Shown: one piece after another, positions 19,182 through 28,613 of the stretch
Position numbering within the stretch: the first letter of the stretch is position 1
Layout: every line of letters begins with the position of its first letter
Assembly: GCF_001424835.1 (NCBI RefSeq)
Contig: NZ_LMCQ01000019.1
Span: forward strand, 355,011 to 419,010
Length of the DNA stretch: 64,000 nt
Direction: 5' to 3'
From: Variovorax sp. Root318D1
GTDB taxonomy: Bacteria; Pseudomonadota; Gammaproteobacteria; Burkholderiales; Burkholderiaceae_C
Made by a program: the position numbers and the translations under genes
The notes under the pieces: model-generated
Database searches by the model: none
Seen by the model: only the letters and a program-made list of their open reading frames with translations
What the model was told of the DNA's origin: nothing

Positions 19182-20738
19182 ATGAGCGCGGCCCGGCCTG
19201 TCTTGCAGCGCCGCCGCCTGCTGCTCAGCGGCATGGCCGCTGCATCGCTGGGCCATCCGTTCCTGCGGCTGAACGCGCAACAACAAAGCTCGCGTGAACT
19301 CTTCACACTCGGCGTGGCGTCGGGCAGCCCCAGGCCTGACGGCGTGGTGCTATGGACCCGCCTCGCGCCCGACCCGCTGCAGGGCGGCGGCATGGGCGAT
19401 GCATCGGTCGACGTGCGATGGGAAGTGGCACACGATGAAAACTTTGCGCGCATTGCCGCGGATGGCAAGGCCACGGCCGTCGCAGCGCTTGCGCATTCGG
19501 TGCACGCCGAAGTGCGCGGCCTCGCGCCCGGTCGGCCTTACTGGTACCGCTTCACGGCCGAAGGCGTGCGAAGCCCCGTGGGCTGCACCCGCACCGCGCC
19601 GGCCGAGTCCGATGCCGCGCCGCAACCGCTGCGCTTTGCCTTCGCCTCGTGCCAGCAGTACGAGCAGGGCTACTACGCCGCCTACCGCGACATGGCCGCG
19701 CAGCCTTTCGACTTCGTCGTGCACCTGGGTGACTACATCTACGAAAGCTCATGGGGCTCGCGCCACGTGCGCCGCCATCAGGGCGGCATTCCCACGCAGC
19801 TGGGCGAGTTTCGCGACCGCTATGCGCTCTACAAGACCGACCCGCACCTGCAGGCCGCGCATGCCGCGTTCCCCTGGCTCGTGACCTGGGACGACCACGA
19901 GGTGGCCAACGACTACACCGACGACGTGTCGCCGCGCACCATCGACCCCGCGCAGTTTCTTGCCATCCGCGCCGCGGCTTACCAGGCGTGGTACGAGCAC
20001 ATGCCCGTGCCCGCCAGCATGCGGCCGACCGGTGCCGCGGCCACCATCTACGGCCGCCATCGCTTCGGCCGCATGCTCGATGTGTTCCTGCTCGATGGGC
20101 GGCGGTACCGCTCGCACCACGCCTGCCTGGCGGGCCGCAGTGCATCGCCATTGGCCGACTGCGCAGACCGGCTTTCGCCGGAGCGCAGCTTCCTGGGCAA
20201 GAAGCAGGAAGCGTGGCTCGCGAACGAACTGGCCGCGCCGCCCGCGCGCTGGACGGTCATTGCACAGCCCACCTTGATGGCCGAGGCCGACCGCAAGCGC
20301 GGTCCTGAGCACGGCTACTGGATGGACGGCTGGGACGGCTATGCCGCGTCCCGCGCGCGCCTGCTCGACAGCCTGGCCGCCAACAAGGCGCGCGGCGGCG
20401 ATGCGCTGGTCATCAGCGGCGACGTGCACGCCTTCTGGGCCGCCGACCTGCGCCGCGAGCCGCAAGGCCCGGCGGTGGCGACCGAATTCGTCGGGGGCGC
20501 CATCACCTCCGAAGGGCCCAGCGCCGCCAACGTGGCCAACCTGCTCGCGAAGAATGAGCACCTGCGCTACGGCCGGGGCGACAAGCGCGGCTATGCGCAC
20601 ATGGCGCTCGATGCGCGCGGCTGCACGGTCGAGTTCCGCGCCGTGGACGACGAAAAATCCGCAGACAGCGCCGTCGCCACGATGGCCCGCTTTGCGGTGG
20701 AGCGCGGCGCGCCCGGCGTGCACCTCGAAGCCACCTGA
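19182..20738 (+). CDS. phoD: Tat-exported PhoD-like alkaline phosphatase
   Basis: A 518-residue phosphodiesterase/phosphatase of the PhoD family. The N-terminus has a twin-arginine signal, RRRLLLSGMAAASLG, so it is exported folded. The PhoD N-terminal domain (GVASGSPRPDGVVLWTRL) precedes the metallophosphatase core with FASCQQYEQGYY, HLGDYIYE, TWDDHEVANDY and ISGDVHAFWAAD, which carry the metal ligands. It would release phosphate from phosphoesters in the periplasm. A 21-codon open frame ends on its start codon. Confidence 0.92.
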   Translation: MSAARPVLQRRRLLLSGMAAASLGHPFLRLNAQQQSSRELFTLGVASGSPRPDGVVLWTRLAPDPLQGGGMGDASVDVRWEVAHDENFARIAADGKATAVAALAHSVHAEVRGLAPGRPYWYRFTAEGVRSPVGCTRTAPAESDAAPQPLRFAFASCQQYEQGYYAAYRDMAAQPFDFVVHLGDYIYESSWGSRHVRRHQGGIPTQLGEFRDRYALYKTDPHLQAAHAAFPWLVTWDDHEVANDYTDDVSPRTIDPAQFLAIRAAAYQAWYEHMPVPASMRPTGAAATIYGRHRFGRMLDVFLLDGRRYRSHHACLAGRSASPLADCADRLSPERSFLGKKQEAWLANELAAPPARWTVIAQPTLMAEADRKRGPEHGYWMDGWDGYAASRARLLDSLAANKARGGDALVISGDVHAFWAADLRREPQGPAVATEFVGGAITSEGPSAANVANLLAKNEHLRYGRGDKRGYAHMALDARGCTVEFRAVDDEKSADSAVATMARFAVERGAPGVHLEAT

Positions 20739-20823
20739 AATATCGGGTGCCAGCAGGATTGCGCGGCCGTGTCTATGATGGCCGCCGCCTTCCTCTCTGT
20801 CATCTCTCCCGATCGAGACCACC

Positions 20824-21834
20824 ATGAGCATTCCCACCACTCGCCTCGGCCGCACGGGTCTTACCGTGTCGCGGCTTGCGCTCGGCACCATGACCTTCGG
20901 GCTACAGACCGACGAGGCGGCGTCGCACCGGATTCTGGACAAGGCCGCCGAAGGCGGCATCAACTTTCTCGACACGGCCGACGTGTACCCGCTTGGCGGC
21001 ACCGTCGAAACCACTGGCCGCACTGAAGAAATCATCGGCCGCTGGCTGCAGAAGCAGGGGCCGACGGGCCGCCGCCGCTTCGTGGTGGCGACCAAGGCGG
21101 TCGGCAAGGTCGGGCCCAACAGCTGGGACCAGGGCGCCTCGCGCAAGCACCTGCTCGATGCCATCGATGCCTCGCTCAAGCGGCTGCAAACCGACCACGT
21201 CGACCTGTACCAGCTGCACAGCGACGACCGCGAGACGCCGCTCGAAGAGAGCCTGGAGGCGCTCGACGTCATCGTCAAGTCTGGCCGCGCGCGCTATATC
21301 GGCGTGTCCAACTTCCTGGCCTACCGGCTGGCCCGCGCGCTTGGCAAGGCCGAGCTGCACAAGCTCACGCGCTACGTGTCGGTGCAGCCGCGCTACAGCC
21401 TGCTGTTCCGCGAGATCGAGCGCGAGCTGCTGCCGCTGGCGGGCGAAGAGGGCCTGGGCGTGATTCCCTACAACCCGCTGGCCGGCGGCTTGCTCACCGG
21501 CAAGTACAAGCCGGGTGCCAAGCCCGAGGAAAACACCCGCTTCACCCTCGGCACCGCCGGCGGCATGTACCAGGACCGCTACTGGAACGAGCGCAGCTTC
21601 AACACTGTAACGCAGCTGCACAAGCTGGCCGACGAAGCCGGCGTGCCTCTCGCCACGCTGGCGGTGGCCTGGGTCATGGCCAACCCGCTCATCACCGCGC
21701 CGCTGCTCGGTGCGAGCCGTCCCGAACAGCTTGACGCCACACTGGCCGCGGCCGCATACAAGCTGGACCCCGCCCTGAAGCAGAAGCTGGACGAGTTGAC
21801 CGCCGAGTACCGCAAGGGCGACGCGCCACGCTGA
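20824..21834 (+). CDS. Aldo/keto reductase
   Basis: An NADPH-dependent TIM-barrel oxidoreductase of 336 residues. The active-site region NFLDTADVYPLGGTVETTGR supplies Asp and Tyr, FVVATKAVGK the Lys, and VDLYQLHSDD the His position. GVSNF and the C-terminal LGASRPEQL bind the cofactor. It resembles the YajO/general stress protein 69 branch, whose physiological substrates are poorly defined. It is transcribed after phoD with an 85-base gap. Confidence 0.9.
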   Translation: MSIPTTRLGRTGLTVSRLALGTMTFGLQTDEAASHRILDKAAEGGINFLDTADVYPLGGTVETTGRTEEIIGRWLQKQGPTGRRRFVVATKAVGKVGPNSWDQGASRKHLLDAIDASLKRLQTDHVDLYQLHSDDRETPLEESLEALDVIVKSGRARYIGVSNFLAYRLARALGKAELHKLTRYVSVQPRYSLLFREIERELLPLAGEEGLGVIPYNPLAGGLLTGKYKPGAKPEENTRFTLGTAGGMYQDRYWNERSFNTVTQLHKLADEAGVPLATLAVAWVMANPLITAPLLGASRPEQLDATLAAAAYKLDPALKQKLDELTAEYRKGDAPR

Positions 21835-21845
21835 TCCTTGTCTTG

Positions 21846-21948
21846 CTCCTTCCCCCTCTGGGGGAAGGCTGGGATGGGGGCGGGCAGAGTGCCCAAGGCG
21901 AGCGCCGTCGTGCCCCCACCCCCACCCTCCCTCAGCGGGGGAGGGAGT
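21846..21948. repeat. Second paired inverted REP-like element
   Basis: CTTCCCCCTCTGGGGGAAGG with a GGGATGGGGGCGGGCA box is followed, about 20 bases on, by the inverse TGCCCCCACCCCCACCCTCC and a GGGGGAGGGAG end. The architecture is the same as in the urtA-urtB gap, with diverged bases. It lies after the aldo/keto reductase and may end its transcript. Confidence 0.7.
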
Positions 21949-21956
21949 GAAGCCGA

Positions 21957-21984
21957 AACTGTCAGAACTGTCAGTTAGTCGACA
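21957..21984 (+). promoter_or_regulatory. Tandem AACTGTCAG repeats upstream of the RND operon
   Basis: AACTGTCAG occurs twice in immediate succession, followed by TTAGTCGACAG, which adds an inverted GACAG half. Tandem direct repeats are the usual form of OmpR-family response-regulator sites, and such a regulator is encoded at the end of this operon. They sit about 50 bases before the first gene. Confidence 0.45.
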
Positions 21985-22022
21985 GCGAGGGGTTTGAACC
22001 GGGTTCTTAGAGTGAACCCACC

Positions 22023-23498
22023 ATGGTTCTCTTCGCTGCCACTCCTCCCTCTCGCAAGGCGACAGCCGTTGCACTCGCCGCACTGCTGCTCGCAGGCTGC
22101 GCCGTTGGCCCCGACTACGTGCGGCCCTCCATGGACCTGCCGGCAGCCTACAAGGAAACCGGCCCCTGGAAGACCGCCACCCCGCAGGTCATCGACGCCA
22201 GCCAATCCTGGTGGGAGGCCTACGGCGACAGCACGCTGAGCGCGCTGGTGGTGCAGGCCAACGCGGCCAACCAGAACATCCGCGTTGCAGAGGCCCAGTA
22301 CCGCGAAGCACAGGCCATTGCAGCCGCGGCGCATGCGGGCTTCTTCCCGACGGTGGGCGTCGATGCAGGTGCCGCCCGCGCCCAGACCAACAGCACTGGC
22401 GTTGTCAAGCGAGCCACCACCGACACCCTCGGCTTGGCCGCGAGCTGGGAGCCCGACCTGTGGGGCGCGGTTCGCCGCTCGGTCGAGGCCGGCAATGCCG
22501 ACGCGCAGGCCAGCGCAGACGACCTTGCCGCTGCCCGGCTCAGCATCCAGACCACGCTCGCGCAGGACTACCTGCAGATCCGCGTCATCGACCTGCAGCG
22601 CGATCTGTACGCCAGCACCATCGCGGCCTACGCCAAGGCGCTCGATCTCACGCAGCACCAGTACGCGGCAGGCACCGTGCTGCGCTCCGACGTGGCGCTC
22701 GCACAAAGCCAGTTCAAGACCGCCGACGCGCAGGCGGTGGACCTCGAAGCGCAGCGCAGCCAGCTCGAGCACGCCGTCGCGGTGCTGACGGGCCAGGCGC
22801 CTGCGTCCTTCTCGCTGCCGCCGCTCGCATCGTCCGCGCAGACAACGGCCGCATCGCTCTCGTCCACTCATGCGCTGCATGTGCAACTGCCGGTCACCCC
22901 CGCGGGCCTGCCGTCCGAACTGCTTGAACGCCGCCCCGACATTGCCGCCGCCGAGCGCCGTGTGCAGGCCGCCAATGCCAACATCGGCGTCGCCAAGGCC
23001 GCGTACTACCCGCAGATCGTGCTCAGCGCGAGCGGTGGTTTCAACGCCGGCAACCTCGCGTCGCTTTTCAACACGCCCAGTCGCGTGTGGTCGCTCGGCG
23101 CGGCGCTCGCGCAGACCGTGTTCGACGGCGGCCTGCGCAAAGCCCGCACCGACCAGGCCGTGGCCACATACGACGCCTCGGTGGCCCAATACAAGCAGAC
23201 CGTGCTCGGCGGCTTCCAGCAGGTCGAGGACAACCTCGCGACGCTGCGCGTGCTCGACCGCGAATCCGCATTGCAGGCAGAGGCCGTGCAGGCCGCCCAA
23301 CTTGCCGAGCGCCTGGCCCTGAGCCAATACCGCGCGGGCACGGCCACCTACCTCAGCGTGGTGACGGCGCAGCAGCTTTCGCTCACCAACCAACGCACGG
23401 CCGCACAGGTGCTCGGCCGCCAGCTCGCGGCCAGCGTGTCCCTGATCGCGGCCACGGGCGGCGGCTGGACCGCTGTCCAAGCGACTTCCGGAAATTGA
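22023..23498 (+). CDS. RND efflux outer-membrane channel lipoprotein (NodT/OprM family)
   Basis: The outer-membrane exit duct of a tripartite pump, 491 residues. A lipoprotein signal with lipobox LLLAGC gives a Cys at about residue 27. Two repeats of the OEP family follow, with DYLQIRVIDLQRDLY and the matching second half around NLATLRVLDRESALQ, which form the trimeric channel helices. It is first in an operon with the adaptor and pump genes; only four bases separate it from the adaptor. Confidence 0.92.
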   Translation: MVLFAATPPSRKATAVALAALLLAGCAVGPDYVRPSMDLPAAYKETGPWKTATPQVIDASQSWWEAYGDSTLSALVVQANAANQNIRVAEAQYREAQAIAAAAHAGFFPTVGVDAGAARAQTNSTGVVKRATTDTLGLAASWEPDLWGAVRRSVEAGNADAQASADDLAAARLSIQTTLAQDYLQIRVIDLQRDLYASTIAAYAKALDLTQHQYAAGTVLRSDVALAQSQFKTADAQAVDLEAQRSQLEHAVAVLTGQAPASFSLPPLASSAQTTAASLSSTHALHVQLPVTPAGLPSELLERRPDIAAAERRVQAANANIGVAKAAYYPQIVLSASGGFNAGNLASLFNTPSRVWSLGAALAQTVFDGGLRKARTDQAVATYDASVAQYKQTVLGGFQQVEDNLATLRVLDRESALQAEAVQAAQLAERLALSQYRAGTATYLSVVTAQQLSLTNQRTAAQVLGRQLAASVSLIAATGGGWTAVQATSGN

Positions 23499-23502
23499 TG
23501 CC

Positions 23503-24711
23503 ATGACGACGACAACCCCACCTCTTCTCCAGCGCCGCGCGACCTGGGTCCCGGCTGCAGCGTTAGCGATCGTTCTGGGCGGCAGCGCCTTAGCGCTCGA
23601 TCACAACAAGGCCTTCGGCGCCAAACCCGAGGCGCCCAAGACGCCGCCGGTGCAGGCGACCATCGCGCGCGTCATGCCGCAGACCGTGCAGGTCTACCGC
23701 TCGGGCATCGGCACCGTCGCCTCGATGGCCACGGTCACGGTCAAGGCGCGCATCGACGGGCAACTCGACAAGGTCGGCTTCGTCGAAGGGCAGGACGTGA
23801 AAGCCGGCCAATTGCTCGCCCAGCTCGACCCGCGCACGCTGCAGGCGCAACTCGCGCAGGCGCAGGCCACCCGGGCCAAGGACGCGGCGCAGCTCGCCAA
23901 CGCCCGCGCCGACCTGAAGCGATACACCACACTTATTGCGCAGGACGCCGCCACCCAGCAGCAGGTCGACACGCAGAAGGCGCTGGTCGACCAGCTCGAA
24001 GCCACCGTGCAGACGGACGCCGCGCAGGTGCAGTACGCCGAGGTGCAGCTCAGCTTCACGCGCATCGCCTCCCCGATGAACGGCCGTGTCGGCGCACGGT
24101 TGGTCGATCCCGGCAACATCGTTCACGCGGCCGACACCAGCGGCCTGGTCGTCATCAACCAGATCGACCCCATCGCCGTGCAGTTCACGCTGCCCGAAGA
24201 TGCGGTGCAGGACATCAACCGCGTGCAGCAGCAAAGCAACCAGCCGCTCTCGGTGGTCGCCTACGACCGCAGCGGCAACGAGATGCTCGGCACCGGCAAG
24301 CTGATTCTGCTGAACAACCAGATCGACACTGCCAACGGCACCGTGCAGCTCAAGGGCAGCTTCGCCAACCCGCAGCACACGCTGTGGCCTGGCCAGTACG
24401 TGAACGTGCGGCTGCAGCTCGATCGCAAGCAGGATGCACTCACCGTGCCCGCCGCCGCCGTGCAGCGCGGACAAGACGGCACCTACGCCTGGGTGGTCGA
24501 TGCAGAGGACAAGGCCAGCAATGTGCCCGTGCACGTGCTGCAAATCGCCGACGACGTGGCCGTGATCGACAAGGGCTTGGCAGCTGGCCAGCGCGTGGTG
24601 GTCGACGGCCAGTACAAGCTGCGCGCCGGCGCCACCGTGGTCGAGCCGCCGCCTGTCGCCGCGAGCAAGATCAGCAACGCAGCCCGGGTCGCGAGCGGGA
24701 GCGGCAATTGA
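23503..24711 (+). CDS. RND efflux periplasmic adaptor (MdtA-like)
   Basis: A membrane-fusion protein of 402 residues. One N-terminal hydrophobic segment (about 15-32) anchors it. The lipoyl/barrel-sandwich halves GQLDKVGFVEGQDVKAGQLL and RIASPMNGRVG flank a coiled-coil hairpin rich in Ala/Gln, and a beta-barrel domain follows. It links pump to outer-membrane channel. The stop codon overlaps the start of the pump gene (TTGA). Confidence 0.92.
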   Translation: MTTTTPPLLQRRATWVPAAALAIVLGGSALALDHNKAFGAKPEAPKTPPVQATIARVMPQTVQVYRSGIGTVASMATVTVKARIDGQLDKVGFVEGQDVKAGQLLAQLDPRTLQAQLAQAQATRAKDAAQLANARADLKRYTTLIAQDAATQQQVDTQKALVDQLEATVQTDAAQVQYAEVQLSFTRIASPMNGRVGARLVDPGNIVHAADTSGLVVINQIDPIAVQFTLPEDAVQDINRVQQQSNQPLSVVAYDRSGNEMLGTGKLILLNNQIDTANGTVQLKGSFANPQHTLWPGQYVNVRLQLDRKQDALTVPAAAVQRGQDGTYAWVVDAEDKASNVPVHVLQIADDVAVIDKGLAAGQRVVVDGQYKLRAGATVVEPPPVAASKISNAARVASGSGN

Positions 24712-27700
24712 GCATTTCCGCCGCCTTCATCAAACGCCCCATCGGCACCACGCTGCTCGCCCTGGCCATCCTGCTGGTCGGTGCGGCGGTGTTTCCGCTG
24801 CTGCCGGTGGCGCCGCTGCCGCAGGTCGACTTTCCGACGATCCAGGTGTCGGCCAACCTGCCGGGCGCAAGCCCGGAGACCATGGCGTCCAACGTGGCGC
24901 AGCCACTGGAACGGCAGTTCTCGCTGATCGCGGGCCTTTCGCAGATGACCTCGACCAGCGGCCTCGGCTCCACGCAGATCACGCTGCAGTTCGACCTCGA
25001 CCGCAACATCGACGCCGCCGCGCTCGACGTGCAGGCCGCCATCAACGCCTCCACCGGCCAGCTGCCCGCCAACCTGCCGAGCCCGCCAACCTTCCGCAAG
25101 GTCAACCCTGCGGATTCGCCCATTCTGATTCTCTCGGTGCAGTCGAAGACGCTGCCGCTCACCGAGGTGAACGACTACGCCGACAACATCCTCGCGCAGC
25201 AGATCTCGCAGATCGCGGGTGTGGGCCTGGTCAACATCGGCGGTGCACAGAAGCCCGCAGTGCGCGTGCAGCTCGACCCGGCCAAGCTCGCCGCGCTGGG
25301 CCTGAGCCTGGAAGACGTGCGCACCGTGCTCTCGTCGGCCACGGTGAATGCACCCAAGGGCACCATCGACGGCCCGAACCAGAGCTTCACCGTGTACACG
25401 AACGACCAGCTGTTGAAGGCAGAGCCGTGGAACGACGTGATCCTCGCCTACCGCAACGGTGCCCCGATCCGCGTGCGCGACCTGGGCGTGGCGGTCGATG
25501 GCCCGGAGAACGCCAAGATCGCCGGCTGGGCCTATGCGGGCGCAGCGGCACCCGAGGGCAACACCATCCAGAACGGCCGCTCCATCGTGCTCGCCATCAC
25601 CAAGCAGCCGGGTGCGAATGTGATCGAGACGGTGGACCGCATCAACGCGGCGCTGCCGCGCCTGAAGGCATCCATTCCGCCGACGGTGGAAGTCAACGCG
25701 CTGGTTGACCGCACGCAGACCATCCGCGCCTCGGTGCTCGATGTGGAGTTCACGCTGCTCTTGACCATCGCGCTCGTGGTGGCCGTGATCTTCGTTTTCT
25801 TGCGCAACGTGCCGGCCACGCTCATCCCGAGCGTCACGGTGCCGCTCGCGCTGCTGGGCACCGTCGCGGTGATGTACCTGCTGGGCTACAGCCTGGACAA
25901 CCTCTCGCTCATGGCGCTCACCATTGCGGTCGGCTTCGTGGTGGACGACGCCATCGTGATGCTGGAGAACATCTACCGCTACCTGGAGGAGGGCATGTCG
26001 CCCATCGAGGCCGCGTACAAGGGCGCGGGCGAAATCGGCTTCACCATCATCTCGATCTCGGTGTCGCTCATTGCGGTTTTCATTCCGCTGCTGCTCATGG
26101 GCGGCATCGTGGGGCGGCTGTTCCGCGAGTTTGCGGTGACGGTCACGCTGACCATCGTGGTGTCGGTCGTCATCTCGCTCACCCTCACGCCAATGCTGTG
26201 CTCGCGGTTCCTGAAGAACGAGCATGCGCGCAAGCACGGCCGGCTCTACCTGCTGTTCGAGCGTGGCTTCGACGCGATGCTGAGCGGCTACAAGCGCGGG
26301 CTGCATGTGGTGCTCGACCACCAGTTCATCACGTTGTGCGTGTTCATCGCCACCGTGGCCGCCACCGGCGTGCTGTTCGCGGTCATTCCCAAGGGTTTCT
26401 TCCCGCAGCAGGACACGGGCTTTATCGCGGGCTTTGCCGAGTCGGCGCAAGACGCATCCTTTGCCTCGATGAACTCGCGCATGCTGGAGCTGGCCGACGT
26501 GGTGCGCAAGGACCCCGACGTGTCGGCCTTCGGCATGAGCGGCAGCTCGTCGACTTTCAACACCGGCAACTTCTACATCAACCTCAAGCCCAAGGACGAA
26601 GGCCGCATCGCCAGCGCCGACGAGATCATTGCGCGGTTGCGTCCACAGCTTGCCAAGGTGCAGGGCGTCAACCTGTTCCTGCAGGCAGCGCAGGACATCC
26701 GCGTGGGCGGCCGGGCTTCGCGCACGCAATACCAGTACACGGTGACCGACGCCAACCTCGACGAGCTCAACACCTGGGCGCCGAAGCTGCTGGCGCGCTT
26801 CAGGCAAATTCCCGAGATAACGGACCTGGCCTCCGACCAGCAGAACGCCGCCGCCTCGGCCGTGCTCACCATCGACCGCGACCGCGCATCGAGCTTCGGA
26901 ATCTCGGCCGCAACCATCGACGCCACGCTCTACGACGCCATCGGACAGCGCCAGGTGGCGCAGTACTTCACCCAACTCAACAGCTATCACGTGGTGCTCG
27001 AGGTGACGCCCGCGCTGCAGCAAGATCCGGCGCTCTTCAGCAAGCTGTATCTGACGTCGCCGCTCACCGGCCAGCAGGTGCCACTCTCCACCTTCGTGAA
27101 GGTCGACACCAGCAAGACGGCGTATCTGTCGATCAGCCACCAGGGCCAGTTTCCGGCGGTGACCCTCTCGTTCAACCTTGCGCCGGGCCATGCGCTGGGC
27201 GAGGCGGTCAACGCCATCGACAAGGCGCAGGCCGACATGGGCCTGCCGCAATCGCTGAGCGGTTCGTTCCAGGGCACGGCGCAGGCCTTCCAGGATTCAC
27301 TGGCCTCGCAACCCTACCTGATCGCTGCGGCGCTGGTGGCGGTGTACATCGTGCTGGGCCTGCTGTACGAGAGCTACATCCATCCGCTCACGATTCTCTC
27401 GACGCTGCCTTCGGCTGGCGTGGGGGCGCTGCTGATATTGATGGCGGGTGGCTACGACCTCAGCGTGATCGCGTTGATCGGCATCATTCTTCTCATCGGC
27501 ATCGTGAAGAAGAACGGCATCATGATGATCGACTTCGCGCTCAAGGCCGAGCGCGAGCAGGGCATGGCGCCGCAGGAGGCGATCTACCAGGCGTGTCTCT
27601 TGCGCTTCCGCCCGATCATGATGACCACCATGTGCGCGCTGCTCTCCGGCCTGCCGCTGATGCTGGGCCATGGCTCGGGCTCCGAGTTGCGCCGGCCGCT

Positions 27701-27863
27701 GGGCTACGCGATGGTCGGCGGGCTGATACTCTCGCAGGCGCTCACGCTGTTCACCACGCCGGTGGTCTATCTCTATCTCGACCGCGCCCACTTCTGGTAC
27801 CTGCGCCGAAAGGAAGCCCGCAAGGCCGGCAAGGCGCCGGTGGTGGCCGAAGCCCACGGATGA
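24708..27863 (+). CDS. RND inner-membrane multidrug pump (MdtB/MdtC-like)
   Basis: A proton-driven transporter of 1051 residues with the usual twelve helices and two large periplasmic loops. The start is the TTG embedded in the adaptor stop codon, giving the family N-terminus SISAAFIKRPIGTTLLALAI. Helix 4 carries the proton-relay pair in VGFVVDDAIVMLENIYR. The MdtB/MdtC type usually exports bile salts, novobiocin and similar compounds, but here there is one pump subunit rather than two. Substrates cannot be deduced. Confidence 0.93.
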   Translation: MSISAAFIKRPIGTTLLALAILLVGAAVFPLLPVAPLPQVDFPTIQVSANLPGASPETMASNVAQPLERQFSLIAGLSQMTSTSGLGSTQITLQFDLDRNIDAAALDVQAAINASTGQLPANLPSPPTFRKVNPADSPILILSVQSKTLPLTEVNDYADNILAQQISQIAGVGLVNIGGAQKPAVRVQLDPAKLAALGLSLEDVRTVLSSATVNAPKGTIDGPNQSFTVYTNDQLLKAEPWNDVILAYRNGAPIRVRDLGVAVDGPENAKIAGWAYAGAAAPEGNTIQNGRSIVLAITKQPGANVIETVDRINAALPRLKASIPPTVEVNALVDRTQTIRASVLDVEFTLLLTIALVVAVIFVFLRNVPATLIPSVTVPLALLGTVAVMYLLGYSLDNLSLMALTIAVGFVVDDAIVMLENIYRYLEEGMSPIEAAYKGAGEIGFTIISISVSLIAVFIPLLLMGGIVGRLFREFAVTVTLTIVVSVVISLTLTPMLCSRFLKNEHARKHGRLYLLFERGFDAMLSGYKRGLHVVLDHQFITLCVFIATVAATGVLFAVIPKGFFPQQDTGFIAGFAESAQDASFASMNSRMLELADVVRKDPDVSAFGMSGSSSTFNTGNFYINLKPKDEGRIASADEIIARLRPQLAKVQGVNLFLQAAQDIRVGGRASRTQYQYTVTDANLDELNTWAPKLLARFRQIPEITDLASDQQNAAASAVLTIDRDRASSFGISAATIDATLYDAIGQRQVAQYFTQLNSYHVVLEVTPALQQDPALFSKLYLTSPLTGQQVPLSTFVKVDTSKTAYLSISHQGQFPAVTLSFNLAPGHALGEAVNAIDKAQADMGLPQSLSGSFQGTAQAFQDSLASQPYLIAAALVAVYIVLGLLYESYIHPLTILSTLPSAGVGALLILMAGGYDLSVIALIGIILLIGIVKKNGIMMIDFALKAEREQGMAPQEAIYQACLLRFRPIMMTTMCALLSGLPLMLGHGSGSELRRPLGYAMVGGLILSQALTLFTTPVVYLYLDRAHFWYLRRKEARKAGKAPVVAEAHG

Positions 27864-27899
27864 GCACTGGTTGAACGCAGCGACGGAATCGCAACGCCC

Positions 27900-28613
27900 A
27901 TGAAGATCCTGATTGTCGAAGACGAACCGAGAACCGCGGACTATCTCTCCAAGGGGTTGACCGAGCAGGGCTGCGCGGTCGACATGGCGAACAACGGCAT
28001 CGACGGCCAGCACCTCGCGCTCACCCACGAGTACGACGTGATCGTGCTCGACGTCATGTTGCCGGGGCAAGATGGCTTTGCTGTGCTGCGCGCACTGCGC
28101 GCCGTGAAGCAGACGCCCGTGATCATGCTCACCGCGCGCGACCGCGTCGAAGACCGCATCAAGGGCCTGCACGAAGGCGCGGACGATTACCTGGTCAAGC
28201 CCTTCTCGTTTCTCGAACTGCTGGCCCGCCTGCAGGCGCTCAACCGCCGCGGCCGCAAGCAAGAGCCGGTGCAACTGCGCATCGCCAACCTGCAGATCGA
28301 CCTGCTCGCGCGCAAGGCCTCCCGCGGCGGCACGCGCATCGACCTCACGGCCAAGGAGTTTGCGCTGCTTGCGGTGCTGGGGCGGCGGCAGGGCGAGATC
28401 CTCTCGAAGACCGCCATCGCCGAGCTGGTGTGGGACATGAACTTCGACAGCAACACCAACGTCGTCGAGGTGGCCATCAAGCGGCTGCGCGACAAGATCG
28501 ATGCGCCCTTCAGCCCGAAGCTGCTGCACACCATTCGCGGCATGGGCTACGTGATGGAGTTGCGCGACACCGGGAGCGAGAGCGAAGCCCAGGGGGAGGG
28601 CGGCGCCCTGTGA
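27900..28613 (+). CDS. OmpR-family response regulator
   Basis: A 237-residue regulator. The receiver has EDEPR near residue 8 and the phospho-acceptor Asp in [14 protein letters not shown]; the winged helix-turn-helix includes [16 protein letters not shown] and [14 protein letters not shown]. It resembles CusR/IrlR/CopR heavy-metal and efflux regulators. It lies 37 bases after the pump gene and is coupled to the kinase by a GTGA overlap, so the pump and its regulator are probably one operon. Confidence 0.93.
   Translation: MKILIVEDEPRTADYLSKGLTEQGCAVDMANNGIDGQHLALTHEYDVIVLDVMLPGQDGFAVLRALRAVKQTPVIMLTARDRVEDRIKGLHEGADDYLVKPFSFLELLARLQALNRRGRKQEPVQLRIANLQIDLLARKASRGGTRIDLTAKEFALLAVLGRRQGEILSKTAIAELVWDMNFDSNTNVVEVAIKRLRDKIDAPFSPKLLHTIRGMGYVMELRDTGSESEAQGEGGAL

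Noticed and set aside
24483-27251. A 922-codon open frame antisense to the RND pump, and similar long antisense frames (for example 44088-46286, 11659-13167, 13103-14869).
   Set aside because: They arise because high G+C coding DNA rarely has stops in the opposite frame. Their translations are His/Arg/Gln-rich without domains, and the sense frames are clear family members.
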